43,518 nt of DNA from Alistipes sp. (lineage in GTDB: Bacteria; Bacteroidota; Bacteroidia; Bacteroidales; Rikenellaceae), in NCBI GenBank assembly GCA_017935185.1, contig JAGBIC010000042.1:1-43518 (forward strand). Reading direction: 5' to 3'. Positions 15,890 to 24,459 of the stretch are shown here, piece after piece. Below the pieces are notes generated by a model. It had not been told where the DNA came from and searched no databases. It saw only the letters and a program-made list of their open reading frames with translations. Made by a program: the position numbers and the translations under genes. How positions within the stretch are numbered: position 1 is the first letter of the stretch; the number at the start of each line of letters is the position of its first letter.

Positions 15890-15917
15890 TCGTTACGACA
15901 ATATTTTCTTACTTTTG
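15886..15917 (+). promoter_or_regulatory. Promoter of the phosphodiesterase lipoprotein gene
   Basis: TTTG (15886-15889), 20 bases, TACTTTTG (15910-15917): a full consensus match. The -33 box is built from the end of the rpsT terminator T-tract. Confidence 0.8.
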
Positions 15918-15949
15918 TTTTAAGTACAACCCCAAAAAATAGTAATATC

Positions 15950-16858
15950 ATGAAGAACTTTTACCTAATTTTAACCATTATTGCTCTGATGACAACAAGT
16001 TGCTGCGAAAGCAACAAAGGTGTTTCCGGAGTAGAACACGTTGTAATGATTGGCCTTGACGGCCTGGCAGGCAACACCGTCGAGCAGGGCGACATGCCCA
16101 CTCTAAAGCAGATGATGGCCGAGGGCGCATGGACACTTCAGGCGCGCAGTATTCTCCCATCATCGAGTGCATGTAACTGGGCCTCGATGTTTATGGGCGT
16201 TGGCCCCGAAATGCACGGCTACAACACCTGGGGCAGCAAGAAACCCGACTTCCCATCAATAGAGCTGGGAGAGTGGGGTTTATTCCCATCATTTGTGGGC
16301 GTACTGCGCAAACATAACCCCGAAATGGAGATTGGAGCGATGTATGAATGGGAGACCATAGAGTGTCTCTACGAGAAGGAGGCCTCGAATCTCAACAAAA
16401 ACATACCCGCCGACAAAGAGACCTTCAGCGAGAACATCACAAAGGAGTATATCAACTACCTAAAAGAGTCAAAGCCCAACTTCTCGATGGTAATCTACAA
16501 CTCGCCCGACTATGAAGGCCACACCTTCGGCTGGGACAGTGAAGAGTATAATAAAGGCCTCACACGCCTCGACAGCTACATCGCCCGCATTGTAGAGGCC
16601 ACAAAGGAGGCTGGCACATACGACAAGACCATATTTATGATTGTATCAGACCACGGTGGCATAAACAAGGGTCACGGTTCAACCTCGATGGCCGAGATGG
16701 AGGCTCCGCTGGTGTTCTTTGGTCGTGGTATCAAGAAGGGACACAAGATTCAGTCATCGGTAGTTCGCTACGACACCGCCCCCACCATCACCCGCATCTT
16801 TGGAGCAGAGAACCCCGCTGTATGGCGTGGCAAGGCTATTGAAGAGATTTTCGAGTAG
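15950..16858 (+). CDS. Type I phosphodiesterase / alkaline phosphatase-superfamily lipoprotein
   Basis: A 302-residue exported hydrolase. The start at 15950 gives a lipoprotein signal with lipobox TTSC (Cys18); the longer frame runs back through the promoter. The alkaline phosphatase-superfamily metal sites are visible: MIGLDGLAG near the start, a Ser nucleophile region LPSSSACNWASMFMG, a second-metal block YNSPDYEGHTFG, and IVSDHGG plus GHGS near residue 235. It most resembles the nucleotide pyrophosphatase/phosphodiesterase branch (Phosphodiest family), with Ser where many members have Thr. The substrate is unknown; lipid-linked or nucleotide phosphodiesters are typical. It has its own promoter, and a hairpin follows at 16879-16914. 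Confidence 0.87.
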   Translation: MKNFYLILTIIALMTTSCCESNKGVSGVEHVVMIGLDGLAGNTVEQGDMPTLKQMMAEGAWTLQARSILPSSSACNWASMFMGVGPEMHGYNTWGSKKPDFPSIELGEWGLFPSFVGVLRKHNPEMEIGAMYEWETIECLYEKEASNLNKNIPADKETFSENITKEYINYLKESKPNFSMVIYNSPDYEGHTFGWDSEEYNKGLTRLDSYIARIVEATKEAGTYDKTIFMIVSDHGGINKGHGSTSMAEMEAPLVFFGRGIKKGHKIQSSVVRYDTAPTITRIFGAENPAVWRGKAIEEIFE

Positions 16859-16878
16859 AATAGATTTCTATAATTGAA

Positions 16879-16914
16879 ACCGTTATCCCCGTTGGAGTTA
16901 TCCGATGGGGATAA
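16879..16914 (+). terminator. Hairpin after the phosphodiesterase gene
   Basis: TTATCCCC (16883-16890) / GGGGATAA (16907-16914) extends inward by G-T-tolerant pairing (GTTGGA with TCCGAT) to a 14-bp stem with loop GTTA. The downstream T content is weak, so termination may be partial. Confidence 0.55.
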
Positions 16915-16981
16915 TTGTATATTATATAGCTTACCAAGCAAGCCATTCTTCTATTTTACCACAACAATGTCCCTCAAGAGT

Positions 16982-17013
16982 GTTGTTCGTTTAGAAAATT
17001 ATTTTTAATTTTG
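16982..17013 (+). promoter_or_regulatory. Possible promoter upstream of the inverted-repeat element
   Basis: GTTG (16982-16985), 20 bases, TAATTTTG (17006-17013). The -7 box is exact and the -33 box has 3 of 4 bases. Transcription would start near 17020 and run through the inverted repeat towards the gene at 17317. Confidence 0.5.
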
Positions 17014-17043
17014 TTATGCTATTGGATAAATAGCAGACATATT

Positions 17044-17256
17044 GAAAGTGTTTTCGAGGTCTTTCTAAGAAAATGTGGAAGTTTTCAATGCAAGAGGGCA
17101 TACGAACAGCACTCATTTCTTGTATAGCTATGTGGCTATGCACACTCTTTGTGTATACACCCCATACTATCCAAGTGTGGGGCATTGTATCGTTTATTCT
17201 TGCATAGGTCTTTCCACAACCTTCTTAGAAATAAACGGAATCAACTCCACACTTTC
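17044..17256. repeat. 213-bp imperfect inverted-repeat element
   Basis: Four blocks appear in order on the left and inverted on the right. GAAAGTGT is at 17044-17051 and 17249-17256; TTTCTAAGAA at 17062-17071 and 17222-17231; TGTGGAA at 17074-17080 and 17212-17218; ATGCAAGA at 17088-17095 and 17198-17205. Spacing differs slightly between arms, as in a diverged inverted duplication. The 458-bp gap 16859-17316 has no convincing gene apart from this. It may be a decayed miniature transposable element or a long RNA hairpin in the leader of the next gene. Confidence 0.7.
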
Positions 17257-17316
17257 TGTTTTTACATTGGTACAAATCTGCACTTTGGGAGTTGAGGGGC
17301 AACAAAAAAAACAGCT

Positions 17317-17916
17317 ATGGAAACCAAGCAGTATTATTGTAGTCAAGATTCTACTATCTACAAATCAAATTACCGCATTGCAATCACATGTGGTATCATT
17401 GCAGGATTATGCCTCATCTTAATCCTCTGCCCTCTTTTATTGTACTGGATATATGATTGGATTGAGTTGGATTTAGATACAGAAGTTTTATATCTAATTC
17501 TTTTTGGCCTTGGTATATTTTGCACAATAACAACCTTCTCTTCTGCTCGCGTTATTCGTAGAATGGCGAATACTCCTACTCTCGAAATCGATGATGACTA
17601 TATCAAAATACACAATCATAACGATGGTAGTTTTCAGACTATTAAGTTTAAACATATTGAAAAATTTGAGCTATCAGAATTTAAATTATTCGGAAAGACA
17701 ATTCGATACATCAATGTAATTCCAAAGAATGATGCATTCCAAAGGCTCTTATCTAACATCAGAAGCAAGACTAATAGAACAAGGGTCATGAATTTGCACA
17801 AAAATCATGGCGCTGTAGAGCAGATTTATGCACACTTAATTGACCAACCTCTCGAAGACACATTCGAAGAGTTGCAGATTTGCCTAGAAAAATACAATAA
17901 TATTAAAGAGAATTAA
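17317..17916 (+). CDS. Two-TM protein of unknown function (STM3941-like)
   Basis: A 199-residue protein with two adjacent transmembrane segments (about residues 20-46, IAITCGIIAGLCLILILCP, and about 54-75). A soluble domain of roughly 120 residues follows. In it the strand-rich part (TLEIDDDYIKIHNHNDGSF, then FKHIEKFEL) looks like the bacterial PH-type domain of STM3941-like proteins. I do not recognise a specific function. The gene is clearly richer in A+T than its surroundings and uses AGA/AGG for arginine, suggesting recent acquisition. It is followed after 19 bases by a lipoprotein gene and probably forms an operon with it. Confidence 0.6.
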   Translation: METKQYYCSQDSTIYKSNYRIAITCGIIAGLCLILILCPLLLYWIYDWIELDLDTEVLYLILFGLGIFCTITTFSSARVIRRMANTPTLEIDDDYIKIHNHNDGSFQTIKFKHIEKFELSEFKLFGKTIRYINVIPKNDAFQRLLSNIRSKTNRTRVMNLHKNHGAVEQIYAHLIDQPLEDTFEELQICLEKYNNIKEN

Positions 17917-17935
17917 GCCTCACACTTTATTTATT

Positions 17936-19225
17936 ATGAAGAAACTTTTATTCATCCTCATTACTTTGGCTCTATGCTCTTGTGGTAATGAGTATAAAGC
18001 AAAACGCTTTATCAAGAAATTAGATAGCAACTGCTCATTTTTATTCAATGACCTAAAGAAGGGCCGAGCCGATGTCTATTATGCGGAAGGAAACATTTTC
18101 TATAAATACAATCTCGAAACAAAGGAAACTGCGACAGTACTCTCACTAATAGAGAACGAGGCGGCATATCTTTATGACAATTCAATCTTTGGCAAGAGTG
18201 ATGTATTCTATCTCACCTCTAACAAAGAGGTTATACGACACAATCTTGTCTCGGGTGAAAAGAGCTGTATAAATAGAGATGGTAAAAAGATGTATACCTA
18301 TGCCGGCGGTTGGAATTATCACTTACTATTTTTTGATGAAAGTAACGATATTATCAATTGTGATAAGAAAATTATTGACTTTGACATAAGCACCATGGAA
18401 TCCTCCTTCGCCAAATTTAATGACATTGACGAAGAGTTAAAAAGTCAGTATATTCCAATTGTTGTAATTGGCAACAATGGATTGCTTATTATTCTCAATC
18501 CATATATTACAGAAGACGGCCTGGATTTGCGACAGATTCTTTACTACTATAATTTTAGAGACTCCCAAACGGGCAATATGGAACAACTTTGCCAAGCCGA
18601 CAACATTCGTTATACCCAAATCAAGGATAAGCCCGTTTTAGTAACAGAAAAAAATTACACCACAGCTGTAGCATACAACATGGACGGAAGGATCGAAAAA
18701 GAGTTCCCGACTATAGAGGGTTGGTATCAAAAGAGAGGTTTGACATCAGGCAATATTATAGAGAACTCATACAAACATAAAATTTTATGTTACATCGCAA
18801 ACGACGATGATTCTCTCATCTCTTCTATAAGATTTTATTACTACGATGGGTATACAGGCGAAGAGGTGGAACTTAACAGTTTTAAAAATCCTAATGGAGA
18901 TGTCATAAAGTTTGTAATGGGATCAGAGCAGATGAAACACATCTATACCAGATCAGACGATTCTGGATTGATCTTCTATGGCGAGACAGATTTTATGAAC
19001 GAATATACGCTATTCCTATTCGACTTTGCGACACGAACAACACACGTTATCGATAGAGGAAAGAGCATATCATTCTCAAGAAATAGATTCAAAGTTGAGC
19101 ACCACAATGGAACAGAGTCTTGGTATAATACCAATGGAGAAGCATCCCAACCAGAACGAGTATCACGAGATTACTTCTATGATATGGGTGTTGAAATTGG
19201 CAATATGTTTAATTCATTATTTTAG
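17936..19225 (+). CDS. Orphan lipoprotein, beta-propeller-like
   Basis: A 429-residue lipoprotein (MKKLLFILITLALCSCGNE; Cys16 after LCS). No known domain is obvious. The mature part has many short hydrophobic beta-strands with aromatic pairs and repeated 'value/label' turns (DVYYAEGNIFYKYNLETKE, DVFYLTSNKEVIRHNLVSGE), the look of a propeller with about 40-residue blades. This would suit a surface binding protein. Composition and AGA-rich arginine codons match the preceding gene and differ from both flanks. The C-terminus (YFYDMGVEIGNMFNSLF) is intact, and a bidirectional terminator follows. Confidence 0.6.
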   Translation: MKKLLFILITLALCSCGNEYKAKRFIKKLDSNCSFLFNDLKKGRADVYYAEGNIFYKYNLETKETATVLSLIENEAAYLYDNSIFGKSDVFYLTSNKEVIRHNLVSGEKSCINRDGKKMYTYAGGWNYHLLFFDESNDIINCDKKIIDFDISTMESSFAKFNDIDEELKSQYIPIVVIGNNGLLIILNPYITEDGLDLRQILYYYNFRDSQTGNMEQLCQADNIRYTQIKDKPVLVTEKNYTTAVAYNMDGRIEKEFPTIEGWYQKRGLTSGNIIENSYKHKILCYIANDDDSLISSIRFYYYDGYTGEEVELNSFKNPNGDVIKFVMGSEQMKHIYTRSDDSGLIFYGETDFMNEYTLFLFDFATRTTHVIDRGKSISFSRNRFKVEHHNGTESWYNTNGEASQPERVSRDYFYDMGVEIGNMFNSLF

Positions 19226-19233
19226 ACACAAAA

Positions 19234-19261
19234 AAATCCCGAGCCTTACGACTCGGGATTT
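19234..19261. terminator. Bidirectional terminator, lipoprotein / rpsA
   Basis: A perfect 10-bp stem AAATCCCGAG / CTCGGGATTT with an 8-base loop and an A/T-rich flank on each side. It ends both convergent transcripts. Confidence 0.88.
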
Positions 19262-19280
19262 CGTTTATAGATAAGAACTA

Positions 19281-21071
19281 TTACTGATTCTTCTCCATTG
19301 CAGCCTTCAACTCTGCCAAGCCTGCGATATCACCGAGGGTAGTCTTCTCTACAGAAGCGTTCACCTTCTTGATAGATGACTTGGTAGCGTCAGCGGCAGC
19401 ACGCTTCTCAGCCTTCTCGGCAGCAATCTGCTCGCGCTTTGCCTCCTCGAAGATACGAGTGTGAGAAAGAGTGATGCGCTTTGTAGCCTTAGAGAACTCG
19501 ATAACCTTGAAATCGGCAGCCTCACCAGCCTTCAAAGTTGTACCATCCTCCTTAACGAGCTGCTTTGCAGGAGCGAAGCCTGTGATATTCTCCTCGAGAA
19601 CTACAACAGCGCCCTTGTCGTTAAGCTCGCTGATGGTTGCGTTGTGTACTGTATCAACAGCATACTTGCTCTCGATCTCGTTCCAGGGATTCTCCTCAAG
19701 CTGCTTGTGACCAAGGCTCAAACGACGGTTCTCCTTGTCGATCTCAAGAACTACAACCTCGATAGTAGCACCGATCTGAGTGAACTCACTGGGGTGCTTA
19801 ACCTTCTTGGTCCAGCTCAAGTCAGAGATGTGGATAAGGCCATCGATGCCCTCCTCAATCTCTACGAATACACCAAAGTTAGTGAAGTTGCGAACCTTGG
19901 CAGTACACTTTGCACCAGCAGGATACTTGGTCTCAATGCCCTCCCATGGATCGGGGGTAAGCTGCTTAACACCAAGTGACATCTTGCGCTCCTCACGATC
20001 CAAAGTAAGGATAACAGCCTCAACCTCGTCACCTACCTTCAAGAACTCCTGTGCAGAGCGGAGGTGCTGGCTCCAAGACATCTCTGATACGTGGATCAAG
20101 CCCTCAACGCCGGCAGCAATCTCAACGAATGCACCATAGTCAGCCATAACAACTACCTTACCCTTAACGGTGTCACCTACCTTAAGGTTGGCATCCAAAG
20201 CCTCCCAGGGGTGAGGAGTAAGCTGCTTAAGACCGAGTGCGATACGCTTCTTCTGCTCATCGAAGTCGATGATAACAACGTTAAGCTTCTGATCGAGTGT
20301 TACCAAATCCTCGGGCTTGTTTACACGGCCCCAGCTGAGGTCGGTGATGTGAATCAAACCATCTACGCCACCGAGGTCGATGAATACACCATAGTTGGTG
20401 ATATTCTTAACTGTACCCTCGAGAATCTGACCCTTCTCAAGCTTAGACATGATAACCTGCTTCTGTGCCTCCAACTCGGCCTCAATGAGAGCCTTGTGAG
20501 AAACAACCACGTTGCGGAACTCCTGGTTAATCTTAACAACCTTGAACTCCATGGTCTTATCAACATAGATATCGTAGTCACGGATAGGCTTAACGTCAAT
20601 CTGCGAACCGGGCAAGAATGCCTCGATGCCGAATACGTCAACGATCATACCGCCCTTGGTGCGGCACTTAACGTAACCCTTGATAATCTCGTCGTTGTTC
20701 AACGCCTCGTTTACACGATCCCAGCTCTTGAGCTGACGTGCCTTCTTGTGCGAGAGTGCCAATGCACCGCTCTTGTCCTCTACAGACTCAACGTAAACCT
20801 CTACCTTGTCACCTACAGCCAACTCGGGGTTGTAACGGAACTCGGTGGCGGGAATCATACCCTCGCTCTTGTAGTCGATATTAACGACAACCTCGCGCTT
20901 GTTGATCTCTACAACACTACCCTCAACTACCTCACCGGCAGCTACGTTAGAAAGGGTCTTGCCATAAGCCTCGGCTACCTGCTCCTTGCTCTGGTCGCCA
21001 TAAAGATCCAAATCGTTCTCAAACGAATTCCAGTCGAAGTTTTCGTTTGCTACATTTTTAATTTCTTCCAT
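19281..21071 (-). CDS. rpsA: 30S ribosomal protein S1
   Basis: A 596-residue protein with six S1 RNA-binding repeats, the usual number. The first two (about residues 50-190) are degenerate ribosome-anchoring repeats. Repeats 3-5 show the strong pattern NYGVFIDLGGVDGLIHITDLSW, DYGAFVEIAAGVEGLIHVSEMSW (each split here only for listing) and NFGVFVEIEEGIDGLIHISD. The sixth (about 455-535) is weaker and is followed by a Lys/Ala-rich tail. S1 brings mRNA to the 30S subunit. This matters in Bacteroidota, where Shine-Dalgarno pairing is little used. The gene stands alone, with a -7 promoter box about 90 bases upstream and highly biased codons. Confidence 0.96.
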   Translation of the reverse strand: MEEIKNVANENFDWNSFENDLDLYGDQSKEQVAEAYGKTLSNVAAGEVVEGSVVEINKREVVVNIDYKSEGMIPATEFRYNPELAVGDKVEVYVESVEDKSGALALSHKKARQLKSWDRVNEALNNDEIIKGYVKCRTKGGMIVDVFGIEAFLPGSQIDVKPIRDYDIYVDKTMEFKVVKINQEFRNVVVSHKALIEAELEAQKQVIMSKLEKGQILEGTVKNITNYGVFIDLGGVDGLIHITDLSWGRVNKPEDLVTLDQKLNVVIIDFDEQKKRIALGLKQLTPHPWEALDANLKVGDTVKGKVVVMADYGAFVEIAAGVEGLIHVSEMSWSQHLRSAQEFLKVGDEVEAVILTLDREERKMSLGVKQLTPDPWEGIETKYPAGAKCTAKVRNFTNFGVFVEIEEGIDGLIHISDLSWTKKVKHPSEFTQIGATIEVVVLEIDKENRRLSLGHKQLEENPWNEIESKYAVDTVHNATISELNDKGAVVVLEENITGFAPAKQLVKEDGTTLKAGEAADFKVIEFSKATKRITLSHTRIFEEAKREQIAAEKAEKRAAADATKSSIKKVNASVEKTTLGDIAGLAELKAAMEKNQ

Positions 21072-21161
21072 GTGGAAATTTTGCGATACAATCGCTCGTT
21101 AAATTGTTAATAATAAATGTTTTACACCTACGCATGCACTCGCGCGCAAGCGAAGCGACTG

Positions 21162-21169
21162 CAAAGATA
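21162..21169 (-). promoter_or_regulatory. -7 box of rpsA promoter
   Basis: TATCTTTG on the minus strand, an exact match 91 bases before the rpsA ATG. The -33 region is T-rich without TTTG at the ideal distance. Confidence 0.55.
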
Positions 21170-21232
21170 GATTAAAATCGGTAAAATACAGCGTTTTACA
21201 AAGATTTTTTTACTCAAAAATGAAAAATTGTG

Positions 21233-21240
21233 TATCTTTG
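21233..21240 (+). promoter_or_regulatory. -7 box of the oxidoreductase promoter
   Basis: TATCTTTG, an exact match, 90 bases before the ATG at 21330 and divergent from the rpsA promoter 64 bases away. A TTTT run at 21207-21210 is the only -33 candidate. Confidence 0.55.
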
Positions 21241-21329
21241 TCACGATTATCGCCCCGAGCGCTGGTTTTAGGCCATCTTTGCGGAGCGAGAGCAAGAGAT
21301 AGATCTAACCAAAATATTTTATTTACAAA

Positions 21330-22730
21330 ATGAAAAAAGTGTTCGCTATGTTGGTTGCAGCAGCAGCCATTGCAATGACTGGATGTGGCGAAGCCCCCCA
21401 GAACAACAAATTCGACGGCACAAAAGGCGAGGTTAAGCTTTTGACCCTTGACCCCGGCCACTTCCATGCCGCTTTGGTACAGATGTATATGTACGATCAG
21501 GTTGACCCCGTGGTAAATGTTTATGCCCCCGAGGGTGACGATGTAAAGATGCACCTCGACCGCATCAACATCTACAACACCCGCGCCGAGGATCCCACAA
21601 CATGGGACGAGCAGGTATACACCGGTGCCGACTTCCTCGACAAGATGATTGCCGAGAAAAAGGGTAATGTTGTTGTGCTGGCAGGTAACAACGGCAAGAA
21701 GACAGGTTATGTTAAGGCTGCCGTAGATGCCGGTATTAACGTACTCTCTGACAAGCCCATGGCAATCGATCAGGAGCGTTTCAAGATTCTTGAGCAGACT
21801 ATCAACGACGCTGCTGCAAAGGGCGTAATGGTTTACGATATCATGACCGAGCGTATTGAGATTAACAACGAGTTGCAGCGTGTGCTGGTTGGTATTCCCG
21901 AGCTCTTCGGCGAGATGCAGAAGGGTACTCCCGAGGATCCCGCCATCACCAAGGAGAGTGTTCACCACTTCTTTAAGTATGTATCAGGTCAGCCTTTGCG
22001 TCGTCCCGAGTGGTATTTCGACATCGAGCAGCAGGGCGAGGGTGTTATCGACGTTACAACCCACCTTGTAGACCTCGTACAGTGCACCGTAATGCCCGAG
22101 CAGGAGATTGACTACAACAAGCATATCGAGTTCACATCAGCAAAGCGTTGGGCTACAAAGATTCCTTTGGACAAATACCGCCTTGTTTCTGGCAAGGAGC
22201 AGTATCCTGACTTCTTGAAGAAGGATATCGTTGACGACACATTGAATGTTTACTCAAACGGCGAGTTGAACTACAAACTCAACGGTGTGAATGTTCGCGT
22301 GAGCGTTATCTGGAACTTCATGGCCGAGGTTGGCAACGAGGGTACAGGCGACACTCACTACTCTGTTGTTAAGGGTTCAAAGGCCGATATCGCCATCCGT
22401 CAGGGTGCCGAGCAGGGTTACAAGCCTATGCTTTACGTTATCTGCAAGGAGGCTGACGAGGCCGCATTCGAGGCTACATTGCGCAAGGCTTTGGCATCTG
22501 TTGCCGACAAATATCCCGGCTTGGATATCGCAAAATCAGGCGACAAGGAGTGGCAGATTGTTATCCCCGCATCTATCGTGAAGACTCACGAGCAGCGCTT
22601 CAGCTCTGTAATGCGTGTTTACCTTGACTACTTGAAGCAGGGCGCTATTCCTGCATGGGAGGTTTCACAGATGAAGTCGAAGTACTACACCACCACCAAG
22701 GGTTTGGAGGTAGCGCGTGCTGCGAAGTAA
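21330..22730 (+). CDS. Gfo/Idh/MocA-family oxidoreductase lipoprotein
   Basis: A 466-residue protein with a lipoprotein signal (AMTGC, Cys19). An N-terminal Rossmann-like part follows (LLTLDPGHFHAALVQMYMYD; VVVLAGNNGKKTGYVKAAVD), then LSDKPMAI, which stands where the family has its EKP-type motif. The C-terminal half fits the 'putative oxidoreductase C-terminal' domain of Bacteroidota (GVIDVTTHLVDLVQ; WNFMAEVGNEGTGDTHYS). Family enzymes act on sugars with NAD(P), often in glycan degradation. The cofactor glycine motif GxGxxG is not obvious here, so a bound cofactor or altered chemistry is possible. Its neighbour on the far side, GH125, suggests a mannose-related role, but that is only proximity. 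Confidence 0.82.
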   Translation: MKKVFAMLVAAAAIAMTGCGEAPQNNKFDGTKGEVKLLTLDPGHFHAALVQMYMYDQVDPVVNVYAPEGDDVKMHLDRINIYNTRAEDPTTWDEQVYTGADFLDKMIAEKKGNVVVLAGNNGKKTGYVKAAVDAGINVLSDKPMAIDQERFKILEQTINDAAAKGVMVYDIMTERIEINNELQRVLVGIPELFGEMQKGTPEDPAITKESVHHFFKYVSGQPLRRPEWYFDIEQQGEGVIDVTTHLVDLVQCTVMPEQEIDYNKHIEFTSAKRWATKIPLDKYRLVSGKEQYPDFLKKDIVDDTLNVYSNGELNYKLNGVNVRVSVIWNFMAEVGNEGTGDTHYSVVKGSKADIAIRQGAEQGYKPMLYVICKEADEAAFEATLRKALASVADKYPGLDIAKSGDKEWQIVIPASIVKTHEQRFSSVMRVYLDYLKQGAIPAWEVSQMKSKYYTTTKGLEVARAAK

Positions 22731-22748
22731 TCTAAATAACACCAAACA

Positions 22749-22784
22749 AAAATGCCGACACCCCGAAGGATGTCGGCATTTTTT
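22749..22784. terminator. Bidirectional terminator, oxidoreductase / GH125
   Basis: A perfect 12-bp stem AAAATGCCGACA / TGTCGGCATTTT with a 10-base loop and T-tracts on both strands, lying between two convergent genes. Confidence 0.92.
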
Positions 22785-22798
22785 ATTACTCTATAAAA

Positions 22799-24298
22799 TT
22801 ACTGCAACTCGATAGAGTTCAGAAGCTCCAGACGGCCATCGTTGATGAGCTTAACAATCAACTCACCAAAGAGGGTGTTCTGCCATGCGAACCACTTACG
22901 GGTGAAGTTCTTGGGGTTATCCACATGGAACGACTCGTGCATAAAGCCTGTGCCTGCGTCAGTGCGCATCAACATCTCGATACACCACTTAATCTCGGCA
23001 TCGTCATCGCTGGTGAAGGCCTTCATCATGATACTCATAGGCCATGCCATATCGTAACCGATGTGGGGACCGCCGATACCCTCACCTGCCTTACCACGGA
23101 AGAAGTAGGGGTTGCTCTCGCTCCACACAAAACGACGAGTATTGGCATAGATATCGTTGTCGATAACCTCAGGGTTGAGATACTTCATAGCCAAAAGGCT
23201 GGGCACATTGGCATCATCCATCAAATGGTAGTTACCAAAGCCATCTACCTCGAAAGCGTAAATCTCGCCAAACTCGGGGTGGTCATAGATTGCATACTGT
23301 TCAAGAGCAGCCGACACCTCATCAGCCAGATCGGTACACTGCTTGGCAAGCTCGGTGTTTTTGTTCACCTTTGTGAGAATCTCGGCAGCCTTCTGAAGAG
23401 CCGACACAGCAAAGAAGTTCGAGGGGATAAGGAACTGCAACACAGTAGCGTCATCCGAAGGACGGAAGCTCGATACAATCAGGCCAACGGGATTCACGGG
23501 AGCACCCAGACCATCGTTCGACAAGGTATCGAACTGACGCTCGGTACGGCGCTGGAACTTATAAGGGCCTACACCATCCTTACGCTGCTGCTCCTTGAAG
23601 GTCTTGAGTACATTGGCAATAGCCTTCAACCACTCATCATCGAAGATTGAGTCGTCGCCCGTAACCATCCAATAGTGGTAAGCCAAACGGATAGGATAGC
23701 AGAGTGAGTCAATCTCATACTTACGCTCATGCAACTCGAGCTTCATATCGGTCATATCCGACATCCAATCGCCACCTGTCGGGCCATCGTTAAAGGCGTT
23801 GGCATAGGGGTCGATGTTGATTGAGTAGAACTGACGATTGATAACACCTGCCAACATCGACTTCAAAGCCGAATCGTTGTTTGCAAACTGCACATAAGGC
23901 CACACCTGTGCGCCAGAGTCACGCAACCACATGGCGTGAATGTCGCCTGTATAGACAAAAGTATCATCTTTGCCATCACGCTTACGGTAGTGAACGGTAG
24001 TATCCAAGGTGTTGGGGAAACAGTTGGCGAACATCCATGCCAAACGCTTATTTGTAAGCATTTTGCCAACCTTCACAATCTCCTCCTCAACGGCCTGCGA
24101 AACAAAAAGGCGGTCAGTTTCGGCTGGACGCTGGCATACATACTCACCATCCTGCATCGGGGCCTCATCACAGGCAATCTGCGAATAGTCAGTCAGCACC
24201 TCGGGCTGCTGATTGCTCTGAGTCTGCTGTGTAGAACAAGCTGCCAACACAAAGGCCACGACAGCTACCACAGCAATTTTTACTAAAGATTTTCTCAT
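22799..24298 (-). CDS. GH125 exo-alpha-1,6-mannosidase lipoprotein
   Basis: A 499-residue glycoside hydrolase of family 125 (old DUF1237) with a lipoprotein signal (VLAAC, Cys21), placing it on the cell surface or in the periplasm. Family blocks are present: GDIHAMWLRDSGAQVWPYV near residue 117, the WMSDMTDMKLELHERKYEID block (likely acid Asp), FRPSDDATVLQFLIPSNFFA, and TGFMHESFHVDNPKNFTRKW (likely base Glu) near 455. It ends with WFAWQNTLFGELI. Characterised members release mannose from alpha-1,6-linked mannosides of N-glycans or yeast mannan. The length and all motifs look complete. It is a stand-alone gene, not in an evident polysaccharide utilisation locus with SusC/SusD. Confidence 0.95.
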   Translation of the reverse strand: MRKSLVKIAVVAVVAFVLAACSTQQTQSNQQPEVLTDYSQIACDEAPMQDGEYVCQRPAETDRLFVSQAVEEEIVKVGKMLTNKRLAWMFANCFPNTLDTTVHYRKRDGKDDTFVYTGDIHAMWLRDSGAQVWPYVQFANNDSALKSMLAGVINRQFYSINIDPYANAFNDGPTGGDWMSDMTDMKLELHERKYEIDSLCYPIRLAYHYWMVTGDDSIFDDEWLKAIANVLKTFKEQQRKDGVGPYKFQRRTERQFDTLSNDGLGAPVNPVGLIVSSFRPSDDATVLQFLIPSNFFAVSALQKAAEILTKVNKNTELAKQCTDLADEVSAALEQYAIYDHPEFGEIYAFEVDGFGNYHLMDDANVPSLLAMKYLNPEVIDNDIYANTRRFVWSESNPYFFRGKAGEGIGGPHIGYDMAWPMSIMMKAFTSDDDAEIKWCIEMLMRTDAGTGFMHESFHVDNPKNFTRKWFAWQNTLFGELIVKLINDGRLELLNSIELQ

Positions 24299-24328
24299 AT
24301 TATTTATTATTTAGGATTTTTAACAGCG

Positions 24329-24336
24329 CAAAGGTA
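24329..24336 (-). promoter_or_regulatory. -7 box of the GH125 gene
   Basis: TACCTTTG on the minus strand, an exact match 31 bases before the ATG. No TTTG at the expected -33 distance. Confidence 0.5.
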
Positions 24337-24388
24337 CATTTATTTTGCGATACTACCATAGCAGTGTAAAAGAAATTCGGTCTTATAG

Positions 24389-24419
24389 TTTCACGATGGC
24401 ACTTTATTGCGTATCTTTG
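24389..24419 (+). promoter_or_regulatory. ispG promoter
   Basis: TTTC (24389-24392), 19 bases, TATCTTTG (24412-24419), 41 bases before the ispG ATG and divergent from the GH125 promoter. Confidence 0.65.
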
Positions 24420-24459
24420 CAGAAACAACGAGCTTCGCTCACAAAATGCATTTGTCGCT

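Noticed and set aside
17075-17422. 115-codon plus-strand ORF across the inverted repeat
   Set aside because: It runs through both repeat arms and overlaps the better 17317 gene in another frame; the composition is not protein-like.
20091-21110. 339-codon plus-strand ORF
   Set aside because: It is antisense to rpsA; the long open frame is explained by the biased codon use of rpsA. The leucine-rich composition is a mirror effect.
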